Shown piece by piece: positions 36,365 to 45,841 of a DNA stretch of 64,000 nucleotides. A program made the translations under genes and the position numbers. Source of the stretch: Rhodoblastus sp963713695 (GTDB lineage Bacteria; Pseudomonadota; Alphaproteobacteria; Rhizobiales; Beijerinckiaceae); NCBI GenBank assembly GCA_963713695.1, contig CAVQMU010000004.1, positions 62,001 to 126,000 on the forward strand, given 5' to 3'. The notes beneath the pieces are model-generated. The model was not told the origin of the DNA, did not search any database, and saw nothing but the letters and a program-made list of their open reading frames with translations. Position 1 is the stretch's first letter. Each line of letters begins with the position of its first letter.

Positions 36365-37315
36365 TCAAAGCTGTTTTCGGCGGAAATACAGATTCTCGCC
36401 ATTCGACGGCAACTCGTCGAAGTTCGTGGCGAGGGCCTTGTGAACCGCTTGGTCCGAGCCGGGTCTGAAGCGGTCATGCGTCTCGACAACGATAAGTTTG
36501 GCTTTCGTCAGCCAGAGCTCGGGCTTCTCAGAAAACAATTCGAGTTCGGCGCCTTCGATGTCGATTTTCAATATGTCCACCTCATCAAACGCGAATTTTT
36601 CCATGAGCGTGGAAAGTTTCCAGCACGGAGTTGCCCCGCTGCCCTTCCAGGCCTGCGCGGAGACTTGTACGCCCCAAGAACCTAGGGGCGAGCCGTCCTC
36701 GGCGTCCACATTAAGGTTGATTTCGCCGTCTTCATGCCAGACGGCGCCTTTTAAAGTGGAGACACGATTTCCAAGCGCGCGCACGTTGTTTTCGAGCGCC
36801 CGGAAATTTTCGGCCTCGGGTTCGACCGCCAGGATTTTCGCACCCTTGTATTTTTGGGCGAAAAAGACGGTCGCTAAGCCGACATTGGCGCCGAGATCAA
36901 TGATAGTCTTGGCGGTGGCGGGCAGATTTGGACTTTCGTATTCCTGTCTGACAAAGACCTGCTCAAAGGTCGGTATATCCGTCGTCCCCAGTCGCAAGCT
37001 GACTTCGTAGTCGTCGTCAATGGAAACGCTGATTTTGCTGATGGCGACAGGTCGTCCGCCGATCAACACGACGTTCAGGGCGTCTACGTTCGTCAATTTC
37101 TCTGGCTTGACGGAGTTTTGGATGTAAAGGCCAAAATCAGACTTAAAAAATGTTTCCGTTGGGTATTTATCCCAGTCGATTATGAGTTTGTCGTCATTCA
37201 AAGTATAGCTTCCAGTACTTCCGACGTTTAGGTGGTATACGGTCGAATCTGAAGTCGAAAGCTGCAGCTTTCCATACCAGCCGGGATGAATGACCTTGAT
37301 TGTATGAATGCTCAT
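36365..37315 (-). CDS. FkbM-family methyltransferase
   Basis: The C-terminal half of this 316-residue protein is a class I SAM methyltransferase of the FkbM type: TIIDLGANVGLATVFFA (motif I), ILAVEPEAENFRALENN, VDILKIDIEGAELELF and KLIVVETHDRF. The first 110 residues (GWYGKLQLS..., YHLNVGSTGSYTL) look like a beta-rich extension. Such enzymes O-methylate sugars or lipids of surface glycans. Its GC content is lower than its neighbours, suggesting acquisition. Confidence 0.87.
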   Translation of the reverse strand: MSIHTIKVIHPGWYGKLQLSTSDSTVYHLNVGSTGSYTLNDDKLIIDWDKYPTETFFKSDFGLYIQNSVKPEKLTNVDALNVVLIGGRPVAISKISVSIDDDYEVSLRLGTTDIPTFEQVFVRQEYESPNLPATAKTIIDLGANVGLATVFFAQKYKGAKILAVEPEAENFRALENNVRALGNRVSTLKGAVWHEDGEINLNVDAEDGSPLGSWGVQVSAQAWKGSGATPCWKLSTLMEKFAFDEVDILKIDIEGAELELFSEKPELWLTKAKLIVVETHDRFRPGSDQAVHKALATNFDELPSNGENLYFRRKQL

Positions 37316-37411
37316 TGCTGCTCCTGCAAAATTTTTTGGTGATGTAATGCTGCGTAAACAAATCAGGTCACAGCTCTTTCAATAAGGCAACTGCGTATTT
37401 GCCGCCAGCGG

Positions 37412-38156
37412 TCAAGATTCCGACGCGACCAGGAATTCAACCAGAAACGTCGCCGAAAAAGGCTTTTTCTGCCGGTTCAGCACTCTTCGCAGTGCGGCCG
37501 GCGAGGCCGGGCTGTGGCCGGGCCGCGATCTTCGCGCGCCCGTCTGTTTCAGGCTCCGGAGGAATGCGCGCGCGTCCGCATAGGTCGCGACAAAGGCCTT
37601 CGTCTCGGCGCTTGCGCCCGATCCCGCCGCGAAGCCGGAGTCGGGAAAGGCCCAGAGACCGTCCGCGAGATGCGCCGCGCGGCAAGCGTCGCGCCATTCG
37701 TGCAGGCTTCCCGCGACGGGCAGGGCGACATGCAGGCGGCCGCCGGGCGCCAGCAGCTTTCGCCATTGGGCGATCGCTCCGCGCGGATCGGGCAGCCAAT
37801 GCGCCATCATGCTCGAGAGGATCAGGTCGTAGCGCCCGATGTCTCCCGTTTCGGCTGCATCGGCCCGGATGATCCCCACGCCGGGAAACTTGGCCTGCAG
37901 CGCCGCCAGCATGGCGGGGGCCGCGTCGAGCGCCGTCAGTTTCGCCTTGGGCCAGTTTTGCAGCGCAAATTCGGCGACATGGCCGGCGCCACAGCCGAGA
38001 TCGAGAATGGTTTTTGGTTTTCCCGCGCAGTCGCGCGCGGCGCGGCCGACGAGTTCGCAAGCGATTGCGCGCTGGATTTGCGAGGCCGCGTCATAGGTTC
38101 CCGCCGCCGCGTCGAAGGCGCGGATGACGGATGCGCTTGTGGGTTCAGGAACTCAT
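37412..38156 (-). CDS. bioC: malonyl-ACP O-methyltransferase (indel near the start)
   Basis: BioC methylates malonyl-ACP to start pimelate synthesis. The body reads AGTYDAASQIQRAIA, ILDLGCGAGHVAEFA (SAM motif I), TALDAAPAMLAALQ, LILSSMMAHWLPDP and APGGRLHVALPV. No in-frame start codon is found as sequenced; dropping one base near 38146-38149 gives MSSEPTSASVIRAFDAA from ATG 38156, overlapping bioH. The family pattern and place next to bioH and bioF support the call. Confidence 0.82.
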
Positions 38157-38772
38157 GACCGCGCAAAAATTCCTCGATCTGCGCCGCGCAAAACCTTGGC
38201 GCCTTCCAGGGCAGTCCATGCCCGCCCGTTGCGCCGAGCACAAGACGTCCGCCCGAGATCTGCGCCAGTTTTTCCGCCTCGCCGGGGGGCGCGAGCGCGT
38301 CGTCCTTCGCCGTCAAAACCAGCGATCTACCCCGCAAATGGGGGCCGCCGTCAAAATCGCGCAAAAACTCCAGCCCTGCCGCCAGCGGTTCGGTCCGCGC
38401 CGGCTCTTCCGCCGGCGGCGCGCCGATCGAGGCGCGAAAGGTTTTGACGCAGGCATTGGCGTCGCGCAAAAGATTTTTATGCATCGCCCGCAAGGCCGAG
38501 GGTTTGGCGCAGCCGCGCCCCTGCGCGTCGAGCCCGAAACGCGAAAAGGAGCTGATCGCGACCAGCCCCGCCCAGTCGCGCCTGTGCTTCAGCCCCCACA
38601 AAAGCCCGGCGGAATGGCCGACAAGAATATCGCCGTCGCGAGACGCGGGCAGGTTAGGCGGTCCGAAATAGCCGAGATTGACGCGCGTTTGCTCGTAAGC
38701 CGCGAGACAGTCGGCGAGGGCGTCCCACATTTCCGGGCCGAGCGCCCAGCCATGGATGAAAACGAGCCTCAC
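37936..38772 (-). CDS. bioH: BioH-like pimeloyl-ACP methyl ester esterase
   Basis: This alpha/beta hydrolase has MRLVFIHGWALGPEMW, the nucleophile elbow VGHSAG, the acid in TAKDDALAP and the histidine in GGHGLPW (near 200). BioH removes the methyl group BioC added, freeing pimeloyl-ACP for BioF. The real protein probably ends about residue 210-230; as sequenced the frame runs on into bioC, likely because of the same indel near 38147. The start overlaps bioF by 4 nt. Confidence 0.83.
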   Translation of the reverse strand: MRLVFIHGWALGPEMWDALADCLAAYEQTRVNLGYFGPPNLPASRDGDILVGHSAGLLWGLKHRRDWAGLVAISSFSRFGLDAQGRGCAKPSALRAMHKNLLRDANACVKTFRASIGAPPAEEPARTEPLAAGLEFLRDFDGGPHLRGRSLVLTAKDDALAPPGEAEKLAQISGGRLVLGATGGHGLPWKAPRFCAAQIEEFLRGHEFLNPQAHPSSAPSTRRREPMTRPRKSSAQSLANSSAAPRATARENQKPFSISAVAPAMSPNLRCKTGPRRN

Positions 38773-39967
38773 GCCGCCGCCCCGGCGGAATATCGGGATG
38801 CGAATTCGCCGAGGGCGGCGATCAGCGCGTCAATGTCATCGGGATGGTGGGCCGAGCACAGCGAGATGCGCAGCCGGCTCGATCCCTGCGGCACGGTCGG
38901 CGGGCAAATCGCGGGGACGAGAAAGCCGCGCCGTTCGAGCTCCGCGGACACATGGAGGGCGTCAGCCTCCGCGCCGATCAGCAGCGGGATGATCTGGCTG
39001 GCGCTCAGCCCGCAATTCCAGCCCTGCGCCGTGAGGCTTTTCCGCAACCTGTCCGCCTGTCCGAGCAGAAGGGCGCGTTCTCCAGACATTTGCGGCACGA
39101 GAGTCAGCGCGGCGTCCATCGCTCCGAGCACCGAAGGCGGCAGGCCCGTGCTGTAGACGAGGCCGCCGCAACGCTGGATCAGGAACTGGCGAACAGTTTC
39201 GCCACAGGCGAGGTAGGAGCCGAAACCGCCGAGCGCCTTGCCGAACGTGCCCATGGCGACATCGGTTGTTTGTGCGGAAAATCCTCGCAAAGCCCGAAGC
39301 CGCGCGCGCCAAACACGCCGGTGGCGTGCGCTTCGTCGACGTAGAGCAAAGCGTCGTGGCGCTGCGCCAGCGCGCCGATGCGGGCGAGGTCGGCGATGTC
39401 GCCGTCCATCCCGAACACGCTTTCCGTGACGATCAGACAATAATCGCCTTTCTCAGACCGCGCTTTAAGAAGGCGCTCAAGATGATTGCAATCATTGTGC
39501 AGAAATCGAATGAGGCGCGCGCCGGACAGCACGGCGCCCTGCAAGAGCGAGTGATGCGCCAGCCGGTCGGCGAGGATTGTGACCGGCCGACCCGCCACGT
39601 CCTTGTCGGCCAGGGCCGCGACTGCGGTGAGGTTGGTCTGGTACCCCGCAGCCATGACGAGGGCGGCGGGTTGGTTCTTGGCCGCAGCGAGCCGCGCCTC
39701 AAGGGCTGCGAAAGCCGGATGCTCGCCTGTGACGAGCCGGGAGGCGGCGACGCCCGCGCCATATTGTTCCGCATAGGCGCGCGAGGCTTCGATCAGGGCG
39801 GGGTGGAGGCTGAGGCCGAGATAGTCGTTGCTGGCGAAATTGACCAATTCGCGGCCGTCGCGAAAAATGCGCCCGTGCGGCGCGATCGTGCTGGTTTTCA
39901 GCTCGCGCAGGCGGTCCTGGGCGGCTCGGCGGGCGCAATAGGCGCTGTAAATATCGGTTTTTGCCAT
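38769..39967 (-). CDS. bioF: 8-amino-7-oxononanoate synthase (one indel)
   Basis: BioF condenses pimeloyl-ACP with alanine using PLP. Motifs: NFASNDYLGLSLHP, GAGVAASRLVTGEHP, YVDEAHATGVFGARGFG, then in the second frame VAMGTFGKALGGFGSY (PLP lysine) and VYSTGLPPSV. One T is missing from a run (AAAA on the plus strand, 39278-39281); five T would restore Phe-Ser-Ala-Gln. The start is ATG 39967. It is divergent from bioB. Confidence 0.92.
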
Positions 39968-40002
39968 TTGCCGACAACCTGATATGAGACCCGCAGCCAA
40001 AT

Positions 40003-40023
40003 GTCACGGGCAATCGTCACGGG
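40003..40023. promoter_or_regulatory. direct repeat in the bioF-bioB divergent promoter region
   Basis: GTCACGGG occurs at 40003-40010 and 40016-40023, a 13-bp period, within the 62-bp gap between bioF and bioB and just before the bioB start. It may be an operator or only overlap the ribosome site. No BioR-type palindrome (TTATNNATAA-like) was found here. Confidence 0.3.
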
Positions 40024-40029
40024 AATGTC

Positions 40030-41070
40030 ATGACCCCTTACCCGCAATGTTCCGAAAAAGCCCCGTTTTCCGAAAAAGCCAGAGTGCGCCACGACTGGAC
40101 CTTGCCGGAGATCGAGGCGCTGTTCGCCTTGCCGCTGCTCGATCTCGTTCAATACGCGCGCACTGTTCATCGTCAATATCACGACGATACGATCCAGCTT
40201 GCCAGCCTCCTGTCGATCAAGACCGGCGGCTGCGCCGAGGATTGCGGCTATTGCCCGCAGAGCGCGCATTACGCCAAGAAGACAGGCGTGGCCAAGGAAA
40301 CGCAGATGGACGTCGATTACGTCCTCTCGCGCGCAAAAGTCGCCAGGGAGGCCGGCGCCTCGCGCTTCTGCATGGGCGCCGCCTGGCGCTCGGTCCGCGA
40401 CGGCGCCGAGTTCGACGCCGTGGTGGACATGGTCAAGGGCGTGCGCGACATGGGCATGGAGGCCTGCGTCACCCTGGGCATGCTCAAGCCGCACCAGGCC
40501 AAGCGCCTCGCGGAAGCGGGCCTGACCTCCTACAACCACAATCTGGACACCAGCCCAGAGTTTTACGGCGAGATCGTCTCGACCCGCACCTATCAGGACC
40601 GGTTGGACACGCTGGCCATCGTCCGCGCCGAGGGCATCAACCTTTGCTGCGGCGGCATCATCGGCATGGGCGAAAAGGAATTCGACCGGGCGTCGCTGCT
40701 GCGCGTGCTTTCCGAGATGAACCCGCATCCCGAGAGCGTGCCGGTCAATGCGCTGGTCGCCGTGCGCGGCACGCCGATGGAGGGCCTTGCGCCGGTCGAC
40801 GCCTTCGACATGGTCAGGATGATCGCCGTCGCGCGCGTGGTCATGCCGCAATCGCGCATTCGCCTTTCGGCCGGCCGCTCCGAGATGAGCGCCGAGGCGC
40901 AGGCAATGTGCTTCATGGCCGGCGCCAATTCGATTTTTTACGGCGAAAAGCTCCTGACCACGTCAAACAATGACGCGGCCGAGGATCGCGCGCTGATCGA
41001 AAGGCTTGGCCTGAAAGTGCTGGAGACCAGCGAAGGCCATTTCCATCACGATCTCGACGCGGCGGAATAG
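40030..41070 (+). CDS. bioB: biotin synthase
   Basis: BioB is a radical-SAM enzyme inserting sulfur into dethiobiotin. The intact 346-residue protein has the cluster motif GGCAEDCGYCPQSAHY, RFCMGAAWRSVRDG, TLGMLKPHQAKRL, YNHNLDTSPEFY and RLSAGRSEM. It is divergent from bioFHC and 62 bp away. Confidence 0.97.
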   Translation: MTPYPQCSEKAPFSEKARVRHDWTLPEIEALFALPLLDLVQYARTVHRQYHDDTIQLASLLSIKTGGCAEDCGYCPQSAHYAKKTGVAKETQMDVDYVLSRAKVAREAGASRFCMGAAWRSVRDGAEFDAVVDMVKGVRDMGMEACVTLGMLKPHQAKRLAEAGLTSYNHNLDTSPEFYGEIVSTRTYQDRLDTLAIVRAEGINLCCGGIIGMGEKEFDRASLLRVLSEMNPHPESVPVNALVAVRGTPMEGLAPVDAFDMVRMIAVARVVMPQSRIRLSAGRSEMSAEAQAMCFMAGANSIFYGEKLLTTSNNDAAEDRALIERLGLKVLETSEGHFHHDLDAAE

Positions 41071-41403
41071 GCTTCAATCCGCGCCTATCCAGTTGACGCA
41101 CACACCTGCTAAATGTGGACTTGCCGGCAAGCCAGATCGAGACCGTCTGATCGTCCGCGCGCGGCTCGAAGGGGAAATTCAAGCCTTTCTCGCAATGGCC
41201 GGAGCAGAGCCGTCAACTGACCTTCCCCGCGTCGGTCGAATGCGTATCCATGACCCCTAGGCGACCGTCGCGCGCGTTCGTCCATGCATCAATAAATGCT
41301 TCGAAACGGTCATAGGCCGGTCGTTTGTCCTGTGACTGTCTCATCCCAACCCCGTAAGCCCTGAGGCATACGGGGGGTTGTGTTCGGCCCGCCCGCGCTT
41401 TTT
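41071..41403. other. region between bioB and the Hint-domain gene
   Basis: About 330 bp. The only protein-like frame is a 43-codon minus-strand reading frame (41213-41344, SQDKRPAYDRFEAFIDAWTN) with a G-rich stretch before its ATG; it has no recognised family and is weakly supported. No terminator with a U-run was seen. Confidence 0.3.
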
Positions 41404-43110
41404 TCACGCCACGTCTTGCGCCGGGCAAGCCAGCGCCGCGCCGTCGGAGGCTCGGCGCAATTCGACATGCGCTCGCGAGAAATCGACGCCCTTCGGCGCA
41501 TGGAACTCGAAGGCGCGCCGGCCGTCGCCAAGGCCTGCAGCCTTGAGATCGGCGCGGAACCGGTTGGCCAGTACGCGGCCGACCACGCAGCCGTCGGCGA
41601 GGACATGCAGGCTAACAGGATTTTGCGGATCGCCTGAATCCTGCGCCCAGCCCCACAGCGCGTCCGCGCTCACGCCCTCGACCCAGCCGCGCAAGTCGCC
41701 CGGCGTTGAAGTCGCGACAAGTTCCGCGCGCGCCGCGATGTTTTGCCGCGCCGCCTCGATCTCAAAACCCTCGTCGCGACGCGGCGCGAAGGATTTTTTG
41801 GCCCGCCGCCTTTTGCCCTCGCCGGGATAGAGCGCGAAATAATCCGCGACATTCTGGAACATGGTTCGCGAGTCATTGTCGATGAAGGTCTCGGCCTCCA
41901 CGCCTTCGGCGAAAATCACGTCATGGCTTTCCAGCTCGATGTGGAAATAATCGACGCGCTCGACTTTTTCGGCCTGGACGATGCTGACGCCGTTGACGAG
42001 GTCCCTGGCCTCGATCAGCACGCCCTCGAGATAAAGCGCGTGACGCGGCGATATCAGGAGATCGCGGCTCGGTACAGTGTCGCCCAAGGCCCCCGCGCGC
42101 ACGCAGATCGGCAGGACCTCGCGGTTTTGCCCGACGAAGCGTCCGTCATAGGAGCGCGTTCCCATCCATTTGATCGGCCGCGCCGCGCCGGACAGCGTCA
42201 CCACGCGGTCGCCGATTTTTAGGTGCTCAACCGCGACGTCGCCGCAATCAGTCGCAATCAGCGTGCCCGCGCAATAGCAGGGCATGTAGGTGATGGTGAT
42301 CTCGCCATTGCCGTTGTCGGCTGCATTGACCTTTTCCGCCCCTCCGGCCGTCGTCTGGTGGATATCGGTGGGATGGGCGGAGCCGGTCGCGAGATTGACG
42401 AAGGACCCTCCGCCGCCGCCGCCGCCGCCACTCGCGCCGCCGCCGCCGCCGCCGTACCCGCCGCCGCCGCCGCCGCCAGACCAGCCGCCGCCGCCGCCGC
42501 CGCCGAAACCGCCAACCCCGCCAGACGCGCCGCCGCCGCCCGCGGGGCCGCCGCTCCCGCCGGCGAAGGTTGCGCCAGTCGTGCTTCCGTCCTTTCCGGC
42601 GTTACCGGCGCCGCCGCCTTCGCCGCCAGTATACCCGCCGCCGCCGCCGCCGCCGAAGCCATCCAGCCCGCCGTTGCCAATGCCGCCTTTGCCCGCGTCG
42701 CCGTTGAGTCCGCCGGCGCCGCCGCCGCCGCCATTGCTGCCGTTCGGCTGGGACCCGCCGTTGCCGCTGCTGACGCCGCCGCCGCCCCCGCCGGCGATCA
42801 CTTCGCGAGCGCCGATTCCGCCGGTCCCGTTGGTCTCGAAAACGAAGCTGCCGCCGCCGCCGCCGCCGTCGCCCGAGACGGCGCCGCCTGCTCCGCCGAC
42901 GACGATCTCGAGCGTCGCGCCAGCCTGGAGATAGATGTCGCCGGTCGCCATCGCGCCGACCCCGGTGGTCGTGCTGGCGCCGCCGCCCTCAGCGCCGTCG
43001 GCCGTGATGTCGTAATAGCCGGCGGTCACGACCGTGGCGTACTGGATCGTCGTGTTGTCGTAAGCGAAAGTGTTGGTAGCCGTGGTCAAGAGCGGGGTCG
43101 GTGTGGTCAT
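41404..43110 (-). CDS. glycine-rich protein with Hint (Hedgehog/intein-like) domain
   Basis: The 568-residue protein has three parts. Residues about 30-270 are a glycine-rich beta module (IVVGGAGGAVSGDGG, repeated GGGGGGG stretches, GGSFVNL). Residues about 300-430 are a Hint_2-type domain starting at Cys in YCAGTLIATDCGDVAVEHLKIGDRVVTLSG, with LLISPRHALYLEG and VEYFHIELESHDVI-like ending. A C-terminal module has GWVEGVSADALWGWAQD. Hint domains self-cleave or attach lipids; bacterial versions occur in secreted adhesin-like proteins. No signal peptide is seen. Confidence 0.8.
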   Translation of the reverse strand: MTTPTPLLTTATNTFAYDNTTIQYATVVTAGYYDITADGAEGGGASTTTGVGAMATGDIYLQAGATLEIVVGGAGGAVSGDGGGGGGSFVFETNGTGGIGAREVIAGGGGGGVSSGNGGSQPNGSNGGGGGAGGLNGDAGKGGIGNGGLDGFGGGGGGGYTGGEGGGAGNAGKDGSTTGATFAGGSGGPAGGGGASGGVGGFGGGGGGGWSGGGGGGGYGGGGGGASGGGGGGGGSFVNLATGSAHPTDIHQTTAGGAEKVNAADNGNGEITITYMPCYCAGTLIATDCGDVAVEHLKIGDRVVTLSGAARPIKWMGTRSYDGRFVGQNREVLPICVRAGALGDTVPSRDLLISPRHALYLEGVLIEARDLVNGVSIVQAEKVERVDYFHIELESHDVIFAEGVEAETFIDNDSRTMFQNVADYFALYPGEGKRRRAKKSFAPRRDEGFEIEAARQNIAARAELVATSTPGDLRGWVEGVSADALWGWAQDSGDPQNPVSLHVLADGCVVGRVLANRFRADLKAAGLGDGRRAFEFHAPKGVDFSRAHVELRRASDGAALACPAQDVA

Positions 43111-43523
43111 TGCTGCGATCCTTCAACAGGTGAAACAGGCAAGGCGTCATCAGGAAGGGGGTGCGGTCGGCGTGGCGTCTTCGCCTCGCGCCAGTTTTCG
43201 AGCGCGCCGGCGCGATTTAACTGTTCGATCAGCGGCGCCAGAGCCGCCGCATAAGGCCGCCAGCGGCCGGAACCGCGCGCGTTGACAGGCTGTTTGACCT
43301 GGGTGCGACTCACGGAGCGGACATTGCTGTCGGACTCGTAAAAACGCGCGCAGGCCGGGTCCGGCAGCAAATCAATAAAGGACAAAACGTGGGCGAGGGT
43401 CGGGTCGAAATCCTTCACCCAGTCGTCGAGCCGCGGCACGCCGTCGCTCGCCGTGGACATTCCCGGCGCTTCGATCACCTTTGCCCCCGGGGCCGTAACG
43501 CTCACACCCATGGCGCGCAGCAT
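43107..43523 (-). pseudogene. probable C-terminal remnant of a sulfotransferase-type protein
   Basis: The 138-residue frame contains DPACARFYESDSNVRS, SRTQVKQPVNARGSGRWRPY and ALAPLIEQLNRAGALENW, which matches the end of many bacterial TPR/sulfotransferase proteins. The PAPS-binding N-terminus is missing. It overlaps the Hint gene start by 4 nt (ATGA). It could be a decayed gene, or an intact small gene that only resembles that tail. Confidence 0.45.
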
Positions 43524-43826
43524 GGCGGCAAACGTATCGCCAGTAAATTGCTAAACTTGAGCGATGAGTGACGTAACGTAATTGTGATCAACGGGTTCGG
43601 AATGGCCGCTTTCGCGAATGCCCCAATTCCCGGTTCTGGCGCTTCTTTCTCGTTGGGCCATCGACCGGTGTTTTCTCGGGGCCGGCCCATCGCACCACGC
43701 CCGCAATCCGCCGTTTCCTGCCTTTGCACCAAGCCCGCCGCTCCCACTATATTTAGTGGGTGTGTGTTAACCGGATAGGCACGCTTCAATCGTTCTGATC
43801 GGTTGGCGCGCCAGGAAGTCTCTTTC
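43524..43826. other. intergenic region downstream of bioA
   Basis: Some 300 bp between the bioA stop and the start of the sulfotransferase-like fragment. It probably carries the promoter for the Hint pair. No named element was found. Confidence 0.35.
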
Positions 43827-45083
43827 CTACCCGGGTAGCCACTCCGGCAAGACCTTGCAAATGGCTGAAGTCAGCGCCCGGAGTTGCACCTCTTCAATCG
43901 TGAAGGCCGGCGTGAGATAGACGATGTCGCCGAAGGGGCGAATCCAGAAGCCCTGTTCGGCGAATTTTTCGCGCAACGCCTGGGTATCGCCGAGGCTTTC
44001 GCATTGCACGACGCCGATCGCGCCCTTGACCCGGACGTCTGTTACCCCGGGAATGTCGCGGCACGGCGCGAATCCCTCGCGCAAAAGCTGCTCAATCCGC
44101 GCGACCTGCTTCAGACGCGGCTCCGTTTCGAACAGGTCGAGCGAGGCGTTGGCGGCGGCGCAGGCGAGCGGATTGGCCATGAAGGTTGGACCGTGCATCA
44201 GCGCCTTTTTCGGGTCGTCCGACAGAAAAGCCTCGAACACGTGGGGACGAGCGATGGTCGCGGCCAGCGTCAGCGCGCCGCCGGTCAATCCCTTGCCGAG
44301 ACACATGATATCGGGCGTCACGCCGGCCTGCTCGCAGGCGAACAGCGTTCCCGTGCGGCCGAAGCCGGTAAAAATCTCGTCGGCGATCAGCAGCACGCCA
44401 TGCCGCCCGCAGGCGTCGGCGATGCGGCGCAGGGTTGCGGCGTCGTGCATTTTCATGCCGCCGGCGCCCTGGACGAGTGGTTCGATCAGCACAGCGGCTA
44501 TCTGCGATTTATTGTGTTCCAGCAGACTATTGAGCTTCTCTTCTAACCTTGTGTCTGAAGGTAGTTCGGCCAGGATTTGCTTTGGCAGGTAATCCCGGAA
44601 CAGGGCGTGCATGGATTCCACGGGATCGCAGACGGACATGCAGGCCATGGTGTCGCCGTGATAGCCGTCGCGAAAGCTCAGGAAGCGCGAGCGTCCCGTC
44701 TCGCCCCTGTTGAGCCAGTATTGCACGGCCATTTTCATGGCGACTTCGACCGCCACCGAGCCGCTGTCGACGAAGAAGACATGGCGCAGGTCGCCGGGCG
44801 TCATTTCCGCCAGCCGCCGCGCCAGTTTTGTCGCGGGATCGTGCACGAGGCCGCCGAACATCACATGCGGCATCTGGTCGAGCTGGCGATGCAGGGCGGC
44901 GAGGATGTGGGGATGATTGTAACCGTGGCAGGCCGTCCACCAGGAGGCGATGCCGTCGATCAGCGTGCGCCCGTCCTTGAGCCGGATCAGCGACCCCCGC
45001 GTGGAAAAAGCGTCGAGCGGCTGGCTTGCGCCGAGCATTTGGGTGTAGGGAAGCCAGAGGTTTGAAAGCGAGTCTTGGGGCAT
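43827..45083 (-). CDS. bioA: adenosylmethionine--8-amino-7-oxononanoate transaminase
   Basis: BioA converts KAPA to DAPA with SAM as amino donor and PLP. The intact 418-residue protein has WLPYTQM, DGIASWWTACHGYNHP, FVDSGSVAVEVAMKMAVQYW, LIADEIFTGFGRTG and CLGKGLTGG (PLP lysine). The start codon ATG (45083-45081) shares two bases with the ATG of divergent bioD. Confidence 0.96.
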   Translation of the reverse strand: MPQDSLSNLWLPYTQMLGASQPLDAFSTRGSLIRLKDGRTLIDGIASWWTACHGYNHPHILAALHRQLDQMPHVMFGGLVHDPATKLARRLAEMTPGDLRHVFFVDSGSVAVEVAMKMAVQYWLNRGETGRSRFLSFRDGYHGDTMACMSVCDPVESMHALFRDYLPKQILAELPSDTRLEEKLNSLLEHNKSQIAAVLIEPLVQGAGGMKMHDAATLRRIADACGRHGVLLIADEIFTGFGRTGTLFACEQAGVTPDIMCLGKGLTGGALTLAATIARPHVFEAFLSDDPKKALMHGPTFMANPLACAAANASLDLFETEPRLKQVARIEQLLREGFAPCRDIPGVTDVRVKGAIGVVQCESLGDTQALREKFAEQGFWIRPFGDIVYLTPAFTIEEVQLRALTSAICKVLPEWLPG

Positions 45084-45747
45084 GGGCGTCAGCTATTTCG
45101 TCACTTCCACGGGCACAGGCGTGGGCAAGACTTATGTCACGGCGGCGCTGATCCGGGAAGCGAGGGCGCGCGGGCTTGAGGTCGCCGCCGCCAAGCCGGT
45201 TATCTCGGGTTTTGACGCCGGGGACCTCGACGCGAGCGATACTGGCGCGATCCTCTCGGCGCTCGGCTTGGCGCCGACATCGGAAAACGTCGAGAAAATC
45301 TCGCCCTGGCGTTTTTCCGCGCCGCTCGCGCCCAGCATGGCGGCGAAGGCCGAGGGCCGGGCGCTCGATTGCGAGGCGCTTTTTGCGCAGGGACGGGCGT
45401 TTTTGCGGGAAAAGGCCGATCTGCATGTGATCGAGGGCGTCGGCGGCGTGATGGCGCCGCTCGACGCCGAAAACACCGTGCTCGACTGGATCCTGGCGCT
45501 CAGGGCGCCGGCGCTGCTGGTCGTCGGCGATCACCTTGGCACGATCAGCCACACGCTGGCGGCGGTCGCGGTTCTGCGCATGAAAGGCGCGGATATTGCG
45601 GCGGTGGTGGTGAATGAAGGCGAGGGCGCGACTGTCGCGTTCGACGACACGCTGGCCGAGATCGCCGCGCGCGTCGCGCCTGTTGCCGTGCTCGGCCTGC
45701 GACGCGGGGAGGATGGCGAGGGACTGCGAGCCCTTCTCCCGCGCTGA
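45082..45747 (+). CDS. bioD: dethiobiotin synthetase
   Basis: BioD closes the ureido ring of dethiobiotin using ATP and CO2. The 221-residue protein has the P-loop YFVTSTGTGVGKTYVTAALI, AAKPVISGFD (Lys-Pro-Val) and VIEGVGGVMAPL. It is divergent from bioA with overlapping start codons, so each promoter must lie inside the other gene or be shared across the CATG. Confidence 0.95.
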   Translation: MGVSYFVTSTGTGVGKTYVTAALIREARARGLEVAAAKPVISGFDAGDLDASDTGAILSALGLAPTSENVEKISPWRFSAPLAPSMAAKAEGRALDCEALFAQGRAFLREKADLHVIEGVGGVMAPLDAENTVLDWILALRAPALLVVGDHLGTISHTLAAVAVLRMKGADIAAVVVNEGEGATVAFDDTLAEIAARVAPVAVLGLRRGEDGEGLRALLPR

Positions 45748-45841
45748 CCGCGCATTTTTGCTGCAAAATCATGCTTTGCTTAGCAACGAATTGGCGAGTG
45801 AGCGTGTTCTCAACCTAGACGGCTAAATCTGGGGGAACATC

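Noticed and set aside
39968..40029. BioR operator between bioF and bioB
   Set aside because: I searched for the TTATNNATAA-like palindrome and found none; only the GTCACGGG direct repeat is present.
42410..42900. CCGCCG-rich tract suspected as tandem repeat or CRISPR-like array
   Set aside because: There are no equal-length spacers, and the reading frame on the minus strand gives uninterrupted glycine codons of a coding gene.
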